Shown here: one piece after another, positions 16,136 to 24,662 of the stretch | Position numbering within the stretch: position 1 is the stretch's first letter | Layout of the letters: every line of letters begins with the position of its first letter | Source: SIG575 sp964507395 | Lineage (GTDB): Bacteria; Bacillota; Clostridia; Oscillospirales; Acutalibacteraceae | Assembly: GCA_964507395.1 (NCBI GenBank) | Contig: CAZDQE010000021.1 | Span: 1 to 34,752, forward strand | Length of the DNA: 34,752 nt | Reading direction: 5' to 3' | Notes under the pieces: model-generated | Database searches by the model: none | Seen by the model: the letters and a program-made list of their open reading frames with translations, nothing else | What the model was told of the DNA's origin: nothing | Translations under genes and position numbers: made by a program

Positions 16136-16504
16136 TTGATAACCATTGACTACAAAAGTCGGCTGCCTGTTTATGAGCAGATCAAAAACCAGCTGATGAC
16201 TCTCATTCAGCTTGAAGTTCTCAAAACTGACCAGCAGCTGCCCTCAATACGCTCCCTTTCCTCCGAAACAGGAGTTAACGTCAACACTGTAAAGCGCGCA
16301 ATACAGGACTTAGAGGAAATGGGAATTATCTATTCTGTCCCCGGCAAAGGCAGTTTTGTAAGCGAAAATGCTTTTGCGAACACAAGAATCAAAGAAAAAG
16401 CGATTGAAGAAATCCGCCACGTAATTGTTTCTGCCATTCCTAAGGGCATTACAAAAGAGGATATGACAGAAGTAATTGAAAAAATTTTCACGGAGGTAAA
16501 ATAA
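16136..16504 (+). CDS. GntR-family transcriptional regulator, YtrA subfamily
   Basis: Short GntR regulator of 122 residues with an N-terminal winged helix-turn-helix (about 8-75: LPVYEQIKNQLM, LPSIRSLSSETGVNVNTVKR, GKGSFV) and only a short C-terminal dimerisation helix, as in YtrA, which has no large ligand domain. The start is TTG at 16136, nine bases after AGGAGG (16121-16126), and gives the expected MITIDYKSRLPVYEQ beginning. An ATG at 16131 is closer to the site but opens only ATG-AAT-TGA. Three bases separate its stop from the ABC ATPase gene. It probably represses the operon via the 16065-16091 palindrome. In B. subtilis the ytr operon responds to cell-wall antibiotics; the inducer here is unknown. 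Confidence 0.9.
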   Translation: MITIDYKSRLPVYEQIKNQLMTLIQLEVLKTDQQLPSIRSLSSETGVNVNTVKRAIQDLEEMGIIYSVPGKGSFVSENAFANTRIKEKAIEEIRHVIVSAIPKGITKEDMTEVIEKIFTEVK

Positions 16505-16507
16505 GGT

Positions 16508-17404
16508 ATGATTGAAATTAACAACGTTACGAAAAAGTTCGGCGATTTTACCGCAATTGAAAACATGTCCTTCAAGGTTGACAACGGTTCGATCTACGGC
16601 CTTGTGGGATATAACGGAGCAGGTAAAACGACCTTACTTAAAACTATTGCTGACGTTTACAGAGCAAACGGCGGTACGATTACCATTGACGGCAAAAAGA
16701 TTGCAGACTCAGCAAAGGATAAAGAAAAAATCTTCTATGTGCCTGATGATATTTATTTCGTTGCAAACTCCACAATGGACAAGATGGCAAAATTCTACGC
16801 AGGCTTTTATCCTAAATTCAATTACGAAACTTATAACAAATTAGTCGAGGTTTTCGGACTTAATCCAAAGAAAAGACTCAACGGATTTTCAAAGGGTATG
16901 CAAAGACAGGCTGAAATGGTGCTTGCAATGTCAACAAGGCCTGAAATCCTTCTCCTTGACGAAAGCTTTGACGGTCTTGACCCTGCAAAAAGAGCGTTGA
17001 TGCGTGAACTGATTATCGAATACGCAAACGAAACAGGCGCATCGGTTATTATTTCCTCACACAATCTGCACGAGCTTGAAAACATGTGCGACCATGTGGG
17101 ACTTATCAACGGCAAAAATCTTGTTATCAACGCATCTGTTGACGACATGAGCGCAAGCGTATGCAAGTTCAGAATTATCTTTAACGACAAGCGTGACAAG
17201 GAAGATTTTGCAGGCTTTGACATTAAGGACTTCAACCGTGACGGCAAGATTATCACAATGATAATCGCAGGAGATTACGAAGAAACAGAACAAAAGCTCA
17301 GCGATATGGCTCCCCTGCTCCTTGAAAAATATCCGCTGACACTTGAAGAAATATTCCTGAATGAAATGGAGGAGAAGAACTATGACATTACAAAAATTTT
17401 CTGA
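16508..17404 (+). CDS. ABC transporter ATP-binding protein (YtrB-like)
   Basis: ATPase of 298 residues from the GntR-linked ABC exporter group. Walker A GYNGAGKT is at 34-41, the signature region reads FSKGMQRQAEM (a variant LSGGQ typical of this group), Walker B LLLLDES is followed by FDGLDPAKR, and the switch His is in ISSHNLHELE. Walker B ends in Glu-Ser, and the catalytic Glu is present. The roughly 80-residue C-terminal extension is common in such exporters. The stop lies 23 bases beyond the permease ATG at 17382, so the genes overlap and are coupled. Confidence 0.9.
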   Translation: MIEINNVTKKFGDFTAIENMSFKVDNGSIYGLVGYNGAGKTTLLKTIADVYRANGGTITIDGKKIADSAKDKEKIFYVPDDIYFVANSTMDKMAKFYAGFYPKFNYETYNKLVEVFGLNPKKRLNGFSKGMQRQAEMVLAMSTRPEILLLDESFDGLDPAKRALMRELIIEYANETGASVIISSHNLHELENMCDHVGLINGKNLVINASVDDMSASVCKFRIIFNDKRDKEDFAGFDIKDFNRDGKIITMIIAGDYEETEQKLSDMAPLLLEKYPLTLEEIFLNEMEEKNYDITKIF

Positions 17405-19937
17405 TAAATCTTTCAGTTCAATGTTTAAAACAAGGCTGAAAAGTGCAGTATTCTTCCCGATCGTGGGAATGATCATTCTTGCATTTTTTGTTGTAGGTTA
17501 TCCTTTCTCCGAGGTTGTTCACCTTAACAATCCTGCTCAGTACGGCTACATGGATTATGTCAGCATTGAAAATGTGCGGTATATCCTTTTCGGTGACGTG
17601 TCACCTTATTATGGAGATTTCCCCAGTTATTCAGTTTTAATGTATATGACAGTTATAATTGCGGCTATACTCTGTGCAATTATGGTATTCAAGGATCTAT
17701 CCAACAAGAAAACCGCAAACGTATACTATTCCCTCGGTTTTTCAAGAAGCAGTCTTTTTGCTTCCACTTACCTTGCAGGTGCGGTTTCGATCCTCGGAAT
17801 GATACTCGTTCCCTTTTCACTTTCTTTTATCATTAACAGCTTTGCATTCGGAATTTCAAAGCAACTGATTTCAGCCTGTATTTTCACAGTTTCCTGCCTT
17901 TGCAATGTATCGCTCATTGCCTACACACTTTCCACAATTGCAATGAGCCTTTCGGGAATGTTTGTTGAGGGTGCGTTCTTCTCGTTTTTCCTCAATGCAG
18001 TTTCACCTATTTTCGCATTCTCTTCATGTATGTTCAGCGACGGTCTTTTAACCGGCGGCGGATTTGTTGAAGCTAACAGCTATTACTACGCCACATTTGA
18101 AAACAGCTTTGTGTCTGCATTTTTAGGTAAGATTTCATTTCTCAATGCTCTCTCCCACAGTGCAACAGAGGTAGAAAGACTGGGATGCTGCCTCTACACA
18201 TCTGACATTGACGGTATCAGAGACTACCTTTCTGTTGAAAACTGGACAACACCTTCATTCGTTCCCCTGCTTGTATGGTCATTTGTCCTTGCGGGAATTA
18301 TTGCTCTTTCAGTTTTCGTTTTCAACCGCAAGAAAGCAGAGAACATCGGATTTTTCGCATCAAGCCCCATTCTCTACAGACTTTTCTTCGGAACACTGAT
18401 CGTAGGTTTTTCATCACTTGGTTGTATGTCGGGCAGAACGATAACAAAAGGTCTGACATGGCTTTATATTCTCATTATCCTTGCAATATGCCTTGCAGTC
18501 ACTGCAATTCTTACACTTATTCTGACGAAGCTTTCAAGAATGAAATTCAAGAAGGAATTCAGAGCTTTCGGAATTTATTCACTTGCGGTCGTACTCTTTT
18601 CTCTTGTTTTCTCAACAGGCTTCTTCGGCTATCAGAACAGACTTCCTGCAGTTGAAAAAGTGGCAAGTGTCATGATTACAGGATTTTCCCCTGCGTATGA
18701 CGAAGGCTATTACTACAGCACTGAGATTTACGGTGTAGACTACGAAGCTGCTGACCCGATAACTATGGGAGCCTTCGATTATTACGGGGATTTCACATTC
18801 ACTTCAAAGGCTGATATTACAAACATTCAGGAATTGCAGAAGGGTCTTATTGAAGCTGACAACATCAAGTTATCTCAGACTTACAGAGAAACAAAAATCG
18901 GTGTAAAAATCAACGTGGTTTACACGCTTAAAAACGGCAAGACAATCAGCAGGTCTTATTACAAAATCACTCCCGAACTGATTGATAAATACATCACCTA
19001 CAAGGGTGTTTCCGAAGAGATAAAACTCGGTCTGATTGATGACGTTAATTATATGATTTCAAGCGTCAATGACAATGATGACTATTACAGCGATTATGTT
19101 TTCGAGGAATTCTTTACTGTTTTCTCAAACGATTTTACAACTGCACACAAAGTAGATTTAACGAGCGTACAGTTGTACGGCTTACTTTCAGCATACACGA
19201 TGGACGTTGAAAATCTCACTGCCAAACAGCTTCTCGCCCCTGACGAAAAGTCACTCGGCGCTATTGCAATAAGAGAAGACTGGAATGTTTTAGGTTCCTA
19301 TGACGAAAGCACAGACAGCGAAACAATTAAGGGTAAGGGTTCTGAACTCGAATACGGAACATTTAACTCCTACAACCATGATCCTTACAACGGCGACGGT
19401 TATATAGTAATAAACGAAAATATGGTAAACACTGTAAAATGGGCAAAAGAAGTAGGAATTTACAAATACTTTGCAAACGATTATGAAACCAAAATCGGAA
19501 GTATTGAAGTTACGCACAACAACTCCTCTGCAATAAAACTCAGTTTTGCCACCGAAAATAATTACAATCTGTTGTTCCACGCAAAATCTTTCCGCTACAA
19601 TGACACATACTCTGTGATTTATTTCGGTACACGCCTTGTAGGTTCACATTATGTAACCGGTCTCACAGAGGACGAAATCAGATATCTTCGCGAAAACGCT
19701 TATCCCCGCTACCTGACAACAGAAACAGGATATTTCATAAGATTCGCAACTAATGAAGCAGAGCCCCTTTATTCAACTGTATTCATTCCCGACAGCAAGC
19801 TTACAACCGAGCTTAAAGCAAAACTTGCCGTAACCAACGAAACAGATCTGGATTATAAGGACGATGTAACATCAGTAGGAGTTGAACAACAAATACAACA
19901 CGTCGGAGTAACAACGCATTACATGCCTGCCGAATAA
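17382..19937 (+). CDS. large ABC transporter permease with C-terminal soluble domain
   Basis: Membrane partner of the preceding ATPase, 851 residues. The first about 415 residues hold roughly eight to nine hydrophobic helices (first at about 22-40, SAVFFPIVGMIILAFFVVGY; last ending at about FSLVFSTGFFGYQNRLP). The remaining about 430 residues are polar and Tyr/Asp-rich, and by position after the last helix probably lie outside the membrane. Translation starts at ATG 17382, seven bases after GGAGGAG. An upstream ATG in frame at 17361 has no site and would deepen the overlap. The architecture recalls YtrC/YtrD-type permeases of Firmicutes with extended C-termini. Substrate is unknown; antibiotic or envelope-stress export is an inference from the YtrA-type regulator. 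Confidence 0.82.
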   Translation: MTLQKFSDKSFSSMFKTRLKSAVFFPIVGMIILAFFVVGYPFSEVVHLNNPAQYGYMDYVSIENVRYILFGDVSPYYGDFPSYSVLMYMTVIIAAILCAIMVFKDLSNKKTANVYYSLGFSRSSLFASTYLAGAVSILGMILVPFSLSFIINSFAFGISKQLISACIFTVSCLCNVSLIAYTLSTIAMSLSGMFVEGAFFSFFLNAVSPIFAFSSCMFSDGLLTGGGFVEANSYYYATFENSFVSAFLGKISFLNALSHSATEVERLGCCLYTSDIDGIRDYLSVENWTTPSFVPLLVWSFVLAGIIALSVFVFNRKKAENIGFFASSPILYRLFFGTLIVGFSSLGCMSGRTITKGLTWLYILIILAICLAVTAILTLILTKLSRMKFKKEFRAFGIYSLAVVLFSLVFSTGFFGYQNRLPAVEKVASVMITGFSPAYDEGYYYSTEIYGVDYEAADPITMGAFDYYGDFTFTSKADITNIQELQKGLIEADNIKLSQTYRETKIGVKINVVYTLKNGKTISRSYYKITPELIDKYITYKGVSEEIKLGLIDDVNYMISSVNDNDDYYSDYVFEEFFTVFSNDFTTAHKVDLTSVQLYGLLSAYTMDVENLTAKQLLAPDEKSLGAIAIREDWNVLGSYDESTDSETIKGKGSELEYGTFNSYNHDPYNGDGYIVINENMVNTVKWAKEVGIYKYFANDYETKIGSIEVTHNNSSAIKLSFATENNYNLLFHAKSFRYNDTYSVIYFGTRLVGSHYVTGLTEDEIRYLRENAYPRYLTTETGYFIRFATNEAEPLYSTVFIPDSKLTTELKAKLAVTNETDLDYKDDVTSVGVEQQIQHVGVTTHYMPAE

Positions 19938-19948
19938 TCAAAAAAAAG

Positions 19949-19982
19949 ATACAACCAACACATTTTTCTGTGTTGGTTGTAT
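19949..19982. terminator. bidirectional terminator between the ABC operon and the PLC-like gene
   Basis: A 14-bp perfect stem (ATACAACCAACACA at 19949-19962 with 19969-19982) has a 6-base loop. It is flanked by an A-run on the left and a T-run on the right, so it works on both strands. Confidence 0.92.
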
Positions 19983-19985
19983 TTT

Positions 19986-20825
19986 TTAGTTTGTTTCTAT
20001 TACTTTACGTGCGATTTTTTCATCAACGAAATCGAACATCATTGTGCCGTAATGTTCGCCTTTTTTTAGCGGAAGGTTTAAAAACTTCCTGTTGATATAA
20101 CCTGCATTGAAAACAGGAATAAAAGGAATTCCTGCGGTTGAAAAATAATTGAGGATAAAGTTTTCTTTATGCTTTCCGCTGTTTTCAAGCAACGGTTTTA
20201 CTGACTTTTCCCACTTTGCTTTTCTTGTCAGATTGTATCTGTCCTGAACGGTGACAGTGTCAGTTCCGTTCGGTGAAAAATCGGACGAGTGCGTTTTTTT
20301 CTTGTCCCCGTGGTCGGGCATTGTTGTAAAGTCAAGTCCTGATTTTTCAAGGTTTGCATCAGTTCTTCTGACGAGAACAATTTTGCCTCGTACCTCGCCC
20401 AATGCGGGAATTTTATTTTCAAGATACCATTTATCGGGATTTGTTTTTATGAAATTTTCATAAAGCAGGTCAAGGCATTTTGCGCTATCCTCACCTTTAT
20501 CCATTTTGAAAAATATCAGAATGGTTTCCGAGGGATTCTCAGCGAGGAACAAAAGCATGTCACCTATTACCTTTTCAAGTGTCAGACTTTTGCCGAAACG
20601 GCTTTCACGGCATTTGCAGAAAGAGTGCATAAGGTTCATTCCGTCAACTCTGATATCAAATACTCTTACACCGATTCTGAGCTGCCGTGAAATGTTCTTA
20701 TTCTGACAGCTTGAAAAAGGGGAAAACTGACAAAACTGCGTACTGCTGTCGTGTGAACCGGGGATGTTGATGTCTTTCAAAGACACCTCATCCCCTATGT
20801 TTTTCATCCAATTATGTAAGTGCAT
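19986..20825 (-). CDS. PI-PLC X-domain phosphodiesterase
   Basis: Bacterial phosphatidylinositol-specific phospholipase C fold, 279 residues from the chosen start. The general base is H25 in INIPGSHDSST and the general acid H67 in NLMHSFC; IGVRVFDIRVDG carries the conserved Arg/Asp residues between them. It would cleave phosphoinositides or a related phosphodiester by cyclisation. No signal peptide is visible, which is unusual for this normally secreted group. The frame is open to 20900, deep in the upstream gene; I choose ATG 20825, ten bases after AAAGGA, with ATG 20831 and 20807 as alternatives. It overlaps the end of the upstream lipase-like gene by 14 bases, so the two are coupled. It ends at a strong terminator. 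Confidence 0.82.
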   Translation of the reverse strand: MHLHNWMKNIGDEVSLKDINIPGSHDSSTQFCQFSPFSSCQNKNISRQLRIGVRVFDIRVDGMNLMHSFCKCRESRFGKSLTLEKVIGDMLLFLAENPSETILIFFKMDKGEDSAKCLDLLYENFIKTNPDKWYLENKIPALGEVRGKIVLVRRTDANLEKSGLDFTTMPDHGDKKKTHSSDFSPNGTDTVTVQDRYNLTRKAKWEKSVKPLLENSGKHKENFILNYFSTAGIPFIPVFNAGYINRKFLNLPLKKGEHYGTMMFDFVDEKIARKVIETN

Positions 20826-22251
20826 AAACATTCTGTCCTTTATCCGCATACATAAACTGTGGGTAGAGCGGATTAGAAGTAATTGTTGCCTGTTCTTCAC
20901 TTGAGAGCAGATATATTATAAAATCACTGTAGGTTGAATTAAACTGACAGGCAATATGAGGCGCATCCTTGACAAACCATGTATAGTCAGGATATGTACA
21001 GGTTGACGCATCAATTATTTTATCAGCAGAAACGTATTTGCCCGCTTCAACATCAAGTGTTTTTCCGATATCAGAAACGGTTGCTCCGCCTGCCATAAGT
21101 GCAGTTTCAAGAACGCCGTCACCCTGTGTTTCTGACCTTTCGTAAACAGGTACGCAGGGAGAGTTATAGTTTGAAACATAGGCAATCTTCATGCCGTTTT
21201 TAACTGCATTGTCAAGCATTGAATCGCGGTTTTTCATCATCTGCTGAAGCTTATCTGCTTTCTCAATCAGCTTTGCGTATTTTTCTTCTTCACCCTCGAA
21301 GCAATATTTTTTTGCTGCTTCGTATTCTTCGGGAAGAACAAGCGCCCACAGCACGGGCATCGATGCGAAATTCGGTTTAAGCACATCTTCAAAAGCACCT
21401 TCCTTCAGACCGTCAACCAGAAGTCCTGCAAGACCGCCTGCAAGGTAGCCGATTCCTGAATAGCGGAGAATCAGCATAAGTGTTTCCATTTCTTCGCCTG
21501 CAAGGTCTGCAATGAAATTCAGAGCAGAATTGGCTGTCATCTTTATTTTACCCTGAAGAATATCGCTGACAACGTAAGCACCGTTTACTGTTGAGCAAAG
21601 GAATACACAGTTGTTGATTTTATCTGTGCCGTACTCAGTCATGTAAGCTACTGTTTCAACGCCGCCCATACTGCAGCAGACAATATTCACCTTATCTGAA
21701 CCTGACTCTTTAAGTGCAAGCTCAACCATGTCATTGAGTCCGTCAGCGTTGTCAAAGGGGTCAAGACGCCAGTCGTAATAATAGAAATATGTGTTATCCT
21801 CACCGAATTCTTCCATACAGCTTTTGACAACTCCGTCCTCTGCTGATGCAGTTTCGGGAGCTTCGGTAAATCTCTCATAATTTCCTGCTGAAAGAGGATA
21901 TTCGTTATCTGTTGAAACGTTGTAAACCGATTCACCGTTTTCATCACAGGAATAGCCCTTGAGAAGATTTGACGCATAACTGAAAATCATTGATGTTAAG
22001 CCGTCTGTATCCATAGTAAGCACTGTTTTCAGAAGTCCCCACACAAGTGTAAACACAATCTCGCCTGCGTTGATATCACCGAGAGTCGACCTTTCGTTCT
22101 CTGTGCCCTTGTCAATGACGAGCCCTGCAAAATTCATGCCTGAAACTACAACCGTCGGCGTTTTTGCTTCTTTTGCAGATGTGCCGTAAACTGACACTGA
22201 AAGAGTAAATGCAATTAAAATTGCAAGAAGTACGGAAATAAACTTTTTCAT
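20812..22251 (-). CDS. secreted lipase-like alpha/beta hydrolase (paralogue 2)
   Basis: A 479-residue exported protein with signal peptide 1-24 (MKKFISVLLAILIAFTLSVS) and the same fold features as the product of 3287-5158. The nucleophile elbow is NIVCCSMGGVE with S194, so the first Gly of G-x-S-x-G is Cys. The candidate His is H432 in KDAPHIACQ after DASTCTYPDYTWFV. The oxyanion segment reads VVVSGMN where paralogue 1 has IIIHGIS. AAGGAGG lies four to five bases before the ATG. It is coupled to the PI-PLC-like gene, suggesting joint attack on phospholipid or glycolipid substrates, which is inference. No promoter is visible in the 56-bp gap upstream, so transcription may come from the aryl-acid operon or from within the ACT gene. 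Confidence 0.75.
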   Translation of the reverse strand: MKKFISVLLAILIAFTLSVSVYGTSAKEAKTPTVVVSGMNFAGLVIDKGTENERSTLGDINAGEIVFTLVWGLLKTVLTMDTDGLTSMIFSYASNLLKGYSCDENGESVYNVSTDNEYPLSAGNYERFTEAPETASAEDGVVKSCMEEFGEDNTYFYYYDWRLDPFDNADGLNDMVELALKESGSDKVNIVCCSMGGVETVAYMTEYGTDKINNCVFLCSTVNGAYVVSDILQGKIKMTANSALNFIADLAGEEMETLMLILRYSGIGYLAGGLAGLLVDGLKEGAFEDVLKPNFASMPVLWALVLPEEYEAAKKYCFEGEEEKYAKLIEKADKLQQMMKNRDSMLDNAVKNGMKIAYVSNYNSPCVPVYERSETQGDGVLETALMAGGATVSDIGKTLDVEAGKYVSADKIIDASTCTYPDYTWFVKDAPHIACQFNSTYSDFIIYLLSSEEQATITSNPLYPQFMYADKGQNVYALT

Positions 22252-22272
22252 AATTTCCTCCTTAATGACGAT

Positions 22273-22299
22273 AAGGCTTCGGCAAAAAGCCGAAGCCTT
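22273..22299 (-). terminator. hairpin after the ACT gene (weak terminator or RNA-stabilising stem)
   Basis: An 11-bp perfect stem AAGGCTTCGGC (22273-22283) with 22289-22299 has a 5-base loop. On the minus strand it is followed by ATCGTCATT rather than a U-run, so termination may be partial. It sits between the ACT gene and the lipase-like gene. Confidence 0.45.
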
Positions 22300-22307
22300 T
22301 CTGTTGA

Positions 22308-22739
22308 TTAAAGATTTCTGATGTCTTCCTTGCTGACAAGCTTAACGCCGTTTGTTTCAAGGATTTTCATTGCCTTGTTGTTATCCTCAACGCGTACAAC
22401 AACATAAGCATACTGCTTTGAAATCGTTATGAAAGCATACATATATTCAACGTTGATGCCGTTTGTATAAAGAAGCTCCATAACTCTTGAAAGACTGCCC
22501 GGCTCGTCAGTAATTGCAACGCCGACAACCTCTGTGATCGATACGATGCAATCATTTTCTTTAAGAGCCTTCTTTGCTTTTTCTTCATCGCTTACGATAA
22601 GACGGAGAATACCGAAATCCTTTGTGTCTGCAATTGACATTGCGCGGATGTCAATGTTTTCCTTAGCAAGAATGTGTGTAATCTCACCGAGAGCTCCTGC
22701 TTTGTTTTCAACGAAAATTGATAACTGATTAATAGTCAT
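22308..22739 (-). CDS. tandem ACT-domain protein
   Basis: A 143-residue protein made of two ACT domains (about 1-68 and 70-143). The first begins INQLSIFVENKAGALGEITH and the second VVGVAITDEPGSLSRVMELL; the N-x-x-G-x-L and D-x-P-G-x-L loops form amino acid binding interfaces. There is no catalytic domain. Such proteins are often encoded with IOR and phenylacetate-CoA ligase genes and are presumed to sense an amino acid and modulate the pathway. It lies 14 bp downstream of the ligase gene and is the last gene before the hairpin at 22273-22299. Ligand identity, perhaps an aromatic amino acid, is inference. Confidence 0.88.
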   Translation of the reverse strand: MTINQLSIFVENKAGALGEITHILAKENIDIRAMSIADTKDFGILRLIVSDEEKAKKALKENDCIVSITEVVGVAITDEPGSLSRVMELLYTNGINVEYMYAFITISKQYAYVVVRVEDNNKAMKILETNGVKLVSKEDIRNL

Positions 22740-22753
22740 TGCCGTAGCCTCCT

Positions 22754-24052
22754 TTATTTCTTTCTGTTATCTATAACACGCTTTGCTTTTCCTTCTGAAC
22801 GGGCAATTGTATTGGGTGCAACGAGTTTAACATCTGCCGCAACACCGAGAAGTGATTTAAGTCCTTCTTCAATTGCGTGCTCTGCTTTTGAAATTTCAGT
22901 AACCGTGTCTGAGAAGAGTTTGTCTGTCATTTCAACCTGAACTTCAATTGTATCAAGGTTATTGACTCTGTCAACAACAATCTGATAGTTAGGTGCATAT
23001 CCCATATTAAGAAGAACTGTTTCAATCTGTGAGGGGAATACGTTAACGCCTCTGATAATAAGCATATCGTCTGTTCTGCCCATGGGCTTTGACATTTTAA
23101 CAAATGTTCTGCCGCAGGAACATTCTTTGTGTGAAAGAACTGCGATATCTCTTGTTCTGTAACGGATAAGGGGGAATGCTTCCTTTGTGATACAAGTGAA
23201 CACGATTTCACCGGGCTCGCCGTCAGGTACGGGAAGTCCTGTGTCGGGGTCAAGCGCTTCGATGATGAAATGGTCCTCGTTTACGTGCATGCCTGTCTGC
23301 TCTGAACACTCGTAAGCAACACCGGGTCCCATGATTTCAGTAAGACCGTAAACGTCGTATGCTTTGATATTAAGCTTTTCTTCAAGCTGAAGACGCATTT
23401 CCTGTGTCCAGGGCTCTGCACCGAAGATACCCGCTTTAACAGGAAGTTTTGCGGTATCAATACCCTGCTTCTCCATAGTTTCAGCAATATACATAGCGTA
23501 AGAGGGAGTACAGCAAATAACATCTGAACCGAAGTCCTGAAGTATTGTGATCTGACGTGCCGTATTACCGCTTGAAACGGGAATTGCCATAGCACCCATT
23601 TTTGTAGCACCGCCATGGAACCCGAAACCGCCTGTAAAAAGGCCGTAGCCGTAAGAAACATGAATTTTCCATGATTTATCTGCACCTACTGCTGCAAGCT
23701 GACGTGCACAGATATCATCCCAGATATCAAGGTCCTTTGCTGTGTAGCCTGCAACAATCTGCTTACCTGTTGTACCGCTTGATGCGTGAACTCTTACAAC
23801 CTCATCCATGTCGCATGCAAAAAGACCGTAAGGGTATGTATCTCTCAGGTCCTGCTTACATGTAAAAGGAAGCTTTCTCAAATCATCAACTGATTTGATA
23901 TCCTCGGGTTTCACACCTGCTTCGTCCATTTTTGCTCTGTAAAAAGGCACCTTTTCGTAAACCCTTTTAACTGTGTTTACAAGACGTTCGTTCTGCCACT
24001 CTGCGATTTGCTCGCGGGAGGCTGTTTCAATTTCTTCCTGCCAATACTTCAT
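22754..24052 (-). CDS. paaK: phenylacetate-CoA ligase family enzyme (copy 1)
   Basis: AMP-forming acyl-CoA ligase of 432 residues. The adenylate-binding signature reads HASSGTTGKQ, with YGLTEIMGPGVAYEC and the LIRYRTRDIA motif also present. MLIIRGVNVFPSQIE marks the hinge to the C-terminal PaaK domain, and the Lys of SEGKAKRV near the end fits the catalytic Lys. It would interconvert an aryl-acetate, CoA and ATP with aryl-acetyl-CoA, AMP and PPi. Next to iorAB the natural substrate is likely phenylacetate, indoleacetate or hydroxyphenylacetate. It lies 32 bp after iorB and 14 bp before the ACT gene, and is clearly homologous along its length to copy 2 (26403-27713). Confidence 0.92.
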   Translation of the reverse strand: MKYWQEEIETASREQIAEWQNERLVNTVKRVYEKVPFYRAKMDEAGVKPEDIKSVDDLRKLPFTCKQDLRDTYPYGLFACDMDEVVRVHASSGTTGKQIVAGYTAKDLDIWDDICARQLAAVGADKSWKIHVSYGYGLFTGGFGFHGGATKMGAMAIPVSSGNTARQITILQDFGSDVICCTPSYAMYIAETMEKQGIDTAKLPVKAGIFGAEPWTQEMRLQLEEKLNIKAYDVYGLTEIMGPGVAYECSEQTGMHVNEDHFIIEALDPDTGLPVPDGEPGEIVFTCITKEAFPLIRYRTRDIAVLSHKECSCGRTFVKMSKPMGRTDDMLIIRGVNVFPSQIETVLLNMGYAPNYQIVVDRVNNLDTIEVQVEMTDKLFSDTVTEISKAEHAIEEGLKSLLGVAADVKLVAPNTIARSEGKAKRVIDNRKK

Positions 24053-24084
24053 TTGTCTTCATCTCTTTTCTTTTTAATACAAAT

Positions 24085-24657
24085 TTAATAATCATAACCA
24101 AGTTTAAGTGCTTTCTTGTTAAGCTCAATAAACTTAGGTTTAACCGATTCTTCAAGTGCTTTTTCCCACTTTTCATAATCAATGTGGAAATATTTTGCAA
24201 GTCTGCCCATGAGGACAACATTAACTGCCTTTGATGAGCCTGCTTCCACTGCAAGAGAAAGCGCATCAAGAGCATCAATATCAAGACCTTTTGCAGAAAG
24301 CTCATCAAGAATGTTTTCAGGATAAGCCGCCGCACCTGTAATTACAGGCATAGGGTCAATCTGCTGAGTGTTTACAATAAGCTTACCGCCTTTTTTAAGG
24401 CAATGCGCCCATCTTGCACCCTCAAGCTTTTCAAACGAAATCACAAAATCCGCTTCGCCCTCTTCGATAACAGGAGAATAAACCTTATCACCAAATCTGA
24501 CATAAGTCACAACAGAACCGCCGCGCTGGCTCATGCCGTGAACCTCTGAAACTTTTACGTCATAGCCCTCATTCATAAGAACTCTGCCGAGAAGCTTACT
24601 TGCGAGAAGTGAACCCTGACCGCCGACACCGACGATCATAATGCTTTTTGTTTCCAT
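24085..24657 (-). CDS. iorB: indolepyruvate ferredoxin oxidoreductase, beta subunit
   Basis: Gamma-domain-like subunit of 190 residues that, with IorA, oxidatively decarboxylates aryl-pyruvates to aryl-acetyl-CoA and reduces ferredoxin. The family N-terminus SIMIVGVGGQGSLLASKLLG is present, followed by the conserved VSEVHGMSQRGGSVVTYVRF and the EADFVISFEKLEGAR segment. Length is typical. GGGGAGGAG precedes the ATG, and the gene starts five bases after iorA. Confidence 0.95.
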   Translation of the reverse strand: METKSIMIVGVGGQGSLLASKLLGRVLMNEGYDVKVSEVHGMSQRGGSVVTYVRFGDKVYSPVIEEGEADFVISFEKLEGARWAHCLKKGGKLIVNTQQIDPMPVITGAAAYPENILDELSAKGLDIDALDALSLAVEAGSSKAVNVVLMGRLAKYFHIDYEKWEKALEESVKPKFIELNKKALKLGYDY

Positions 24658-24662
24658 TTAAA

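Noticed and set aside
17361..17381. Earlier start for the ABC permease
   Set aside because: The ATG at 17361 lacks a ribosome binding site, while ATG 17382 has GGAGGAG seven bases upstream.
20826..20900. N-terminal extension of the PI-PLC-like protein to 20900
   Set aside because: It would overlap the lipase-like gene by 89 bases, has no good ribosome binding site and adds no signal peptide.
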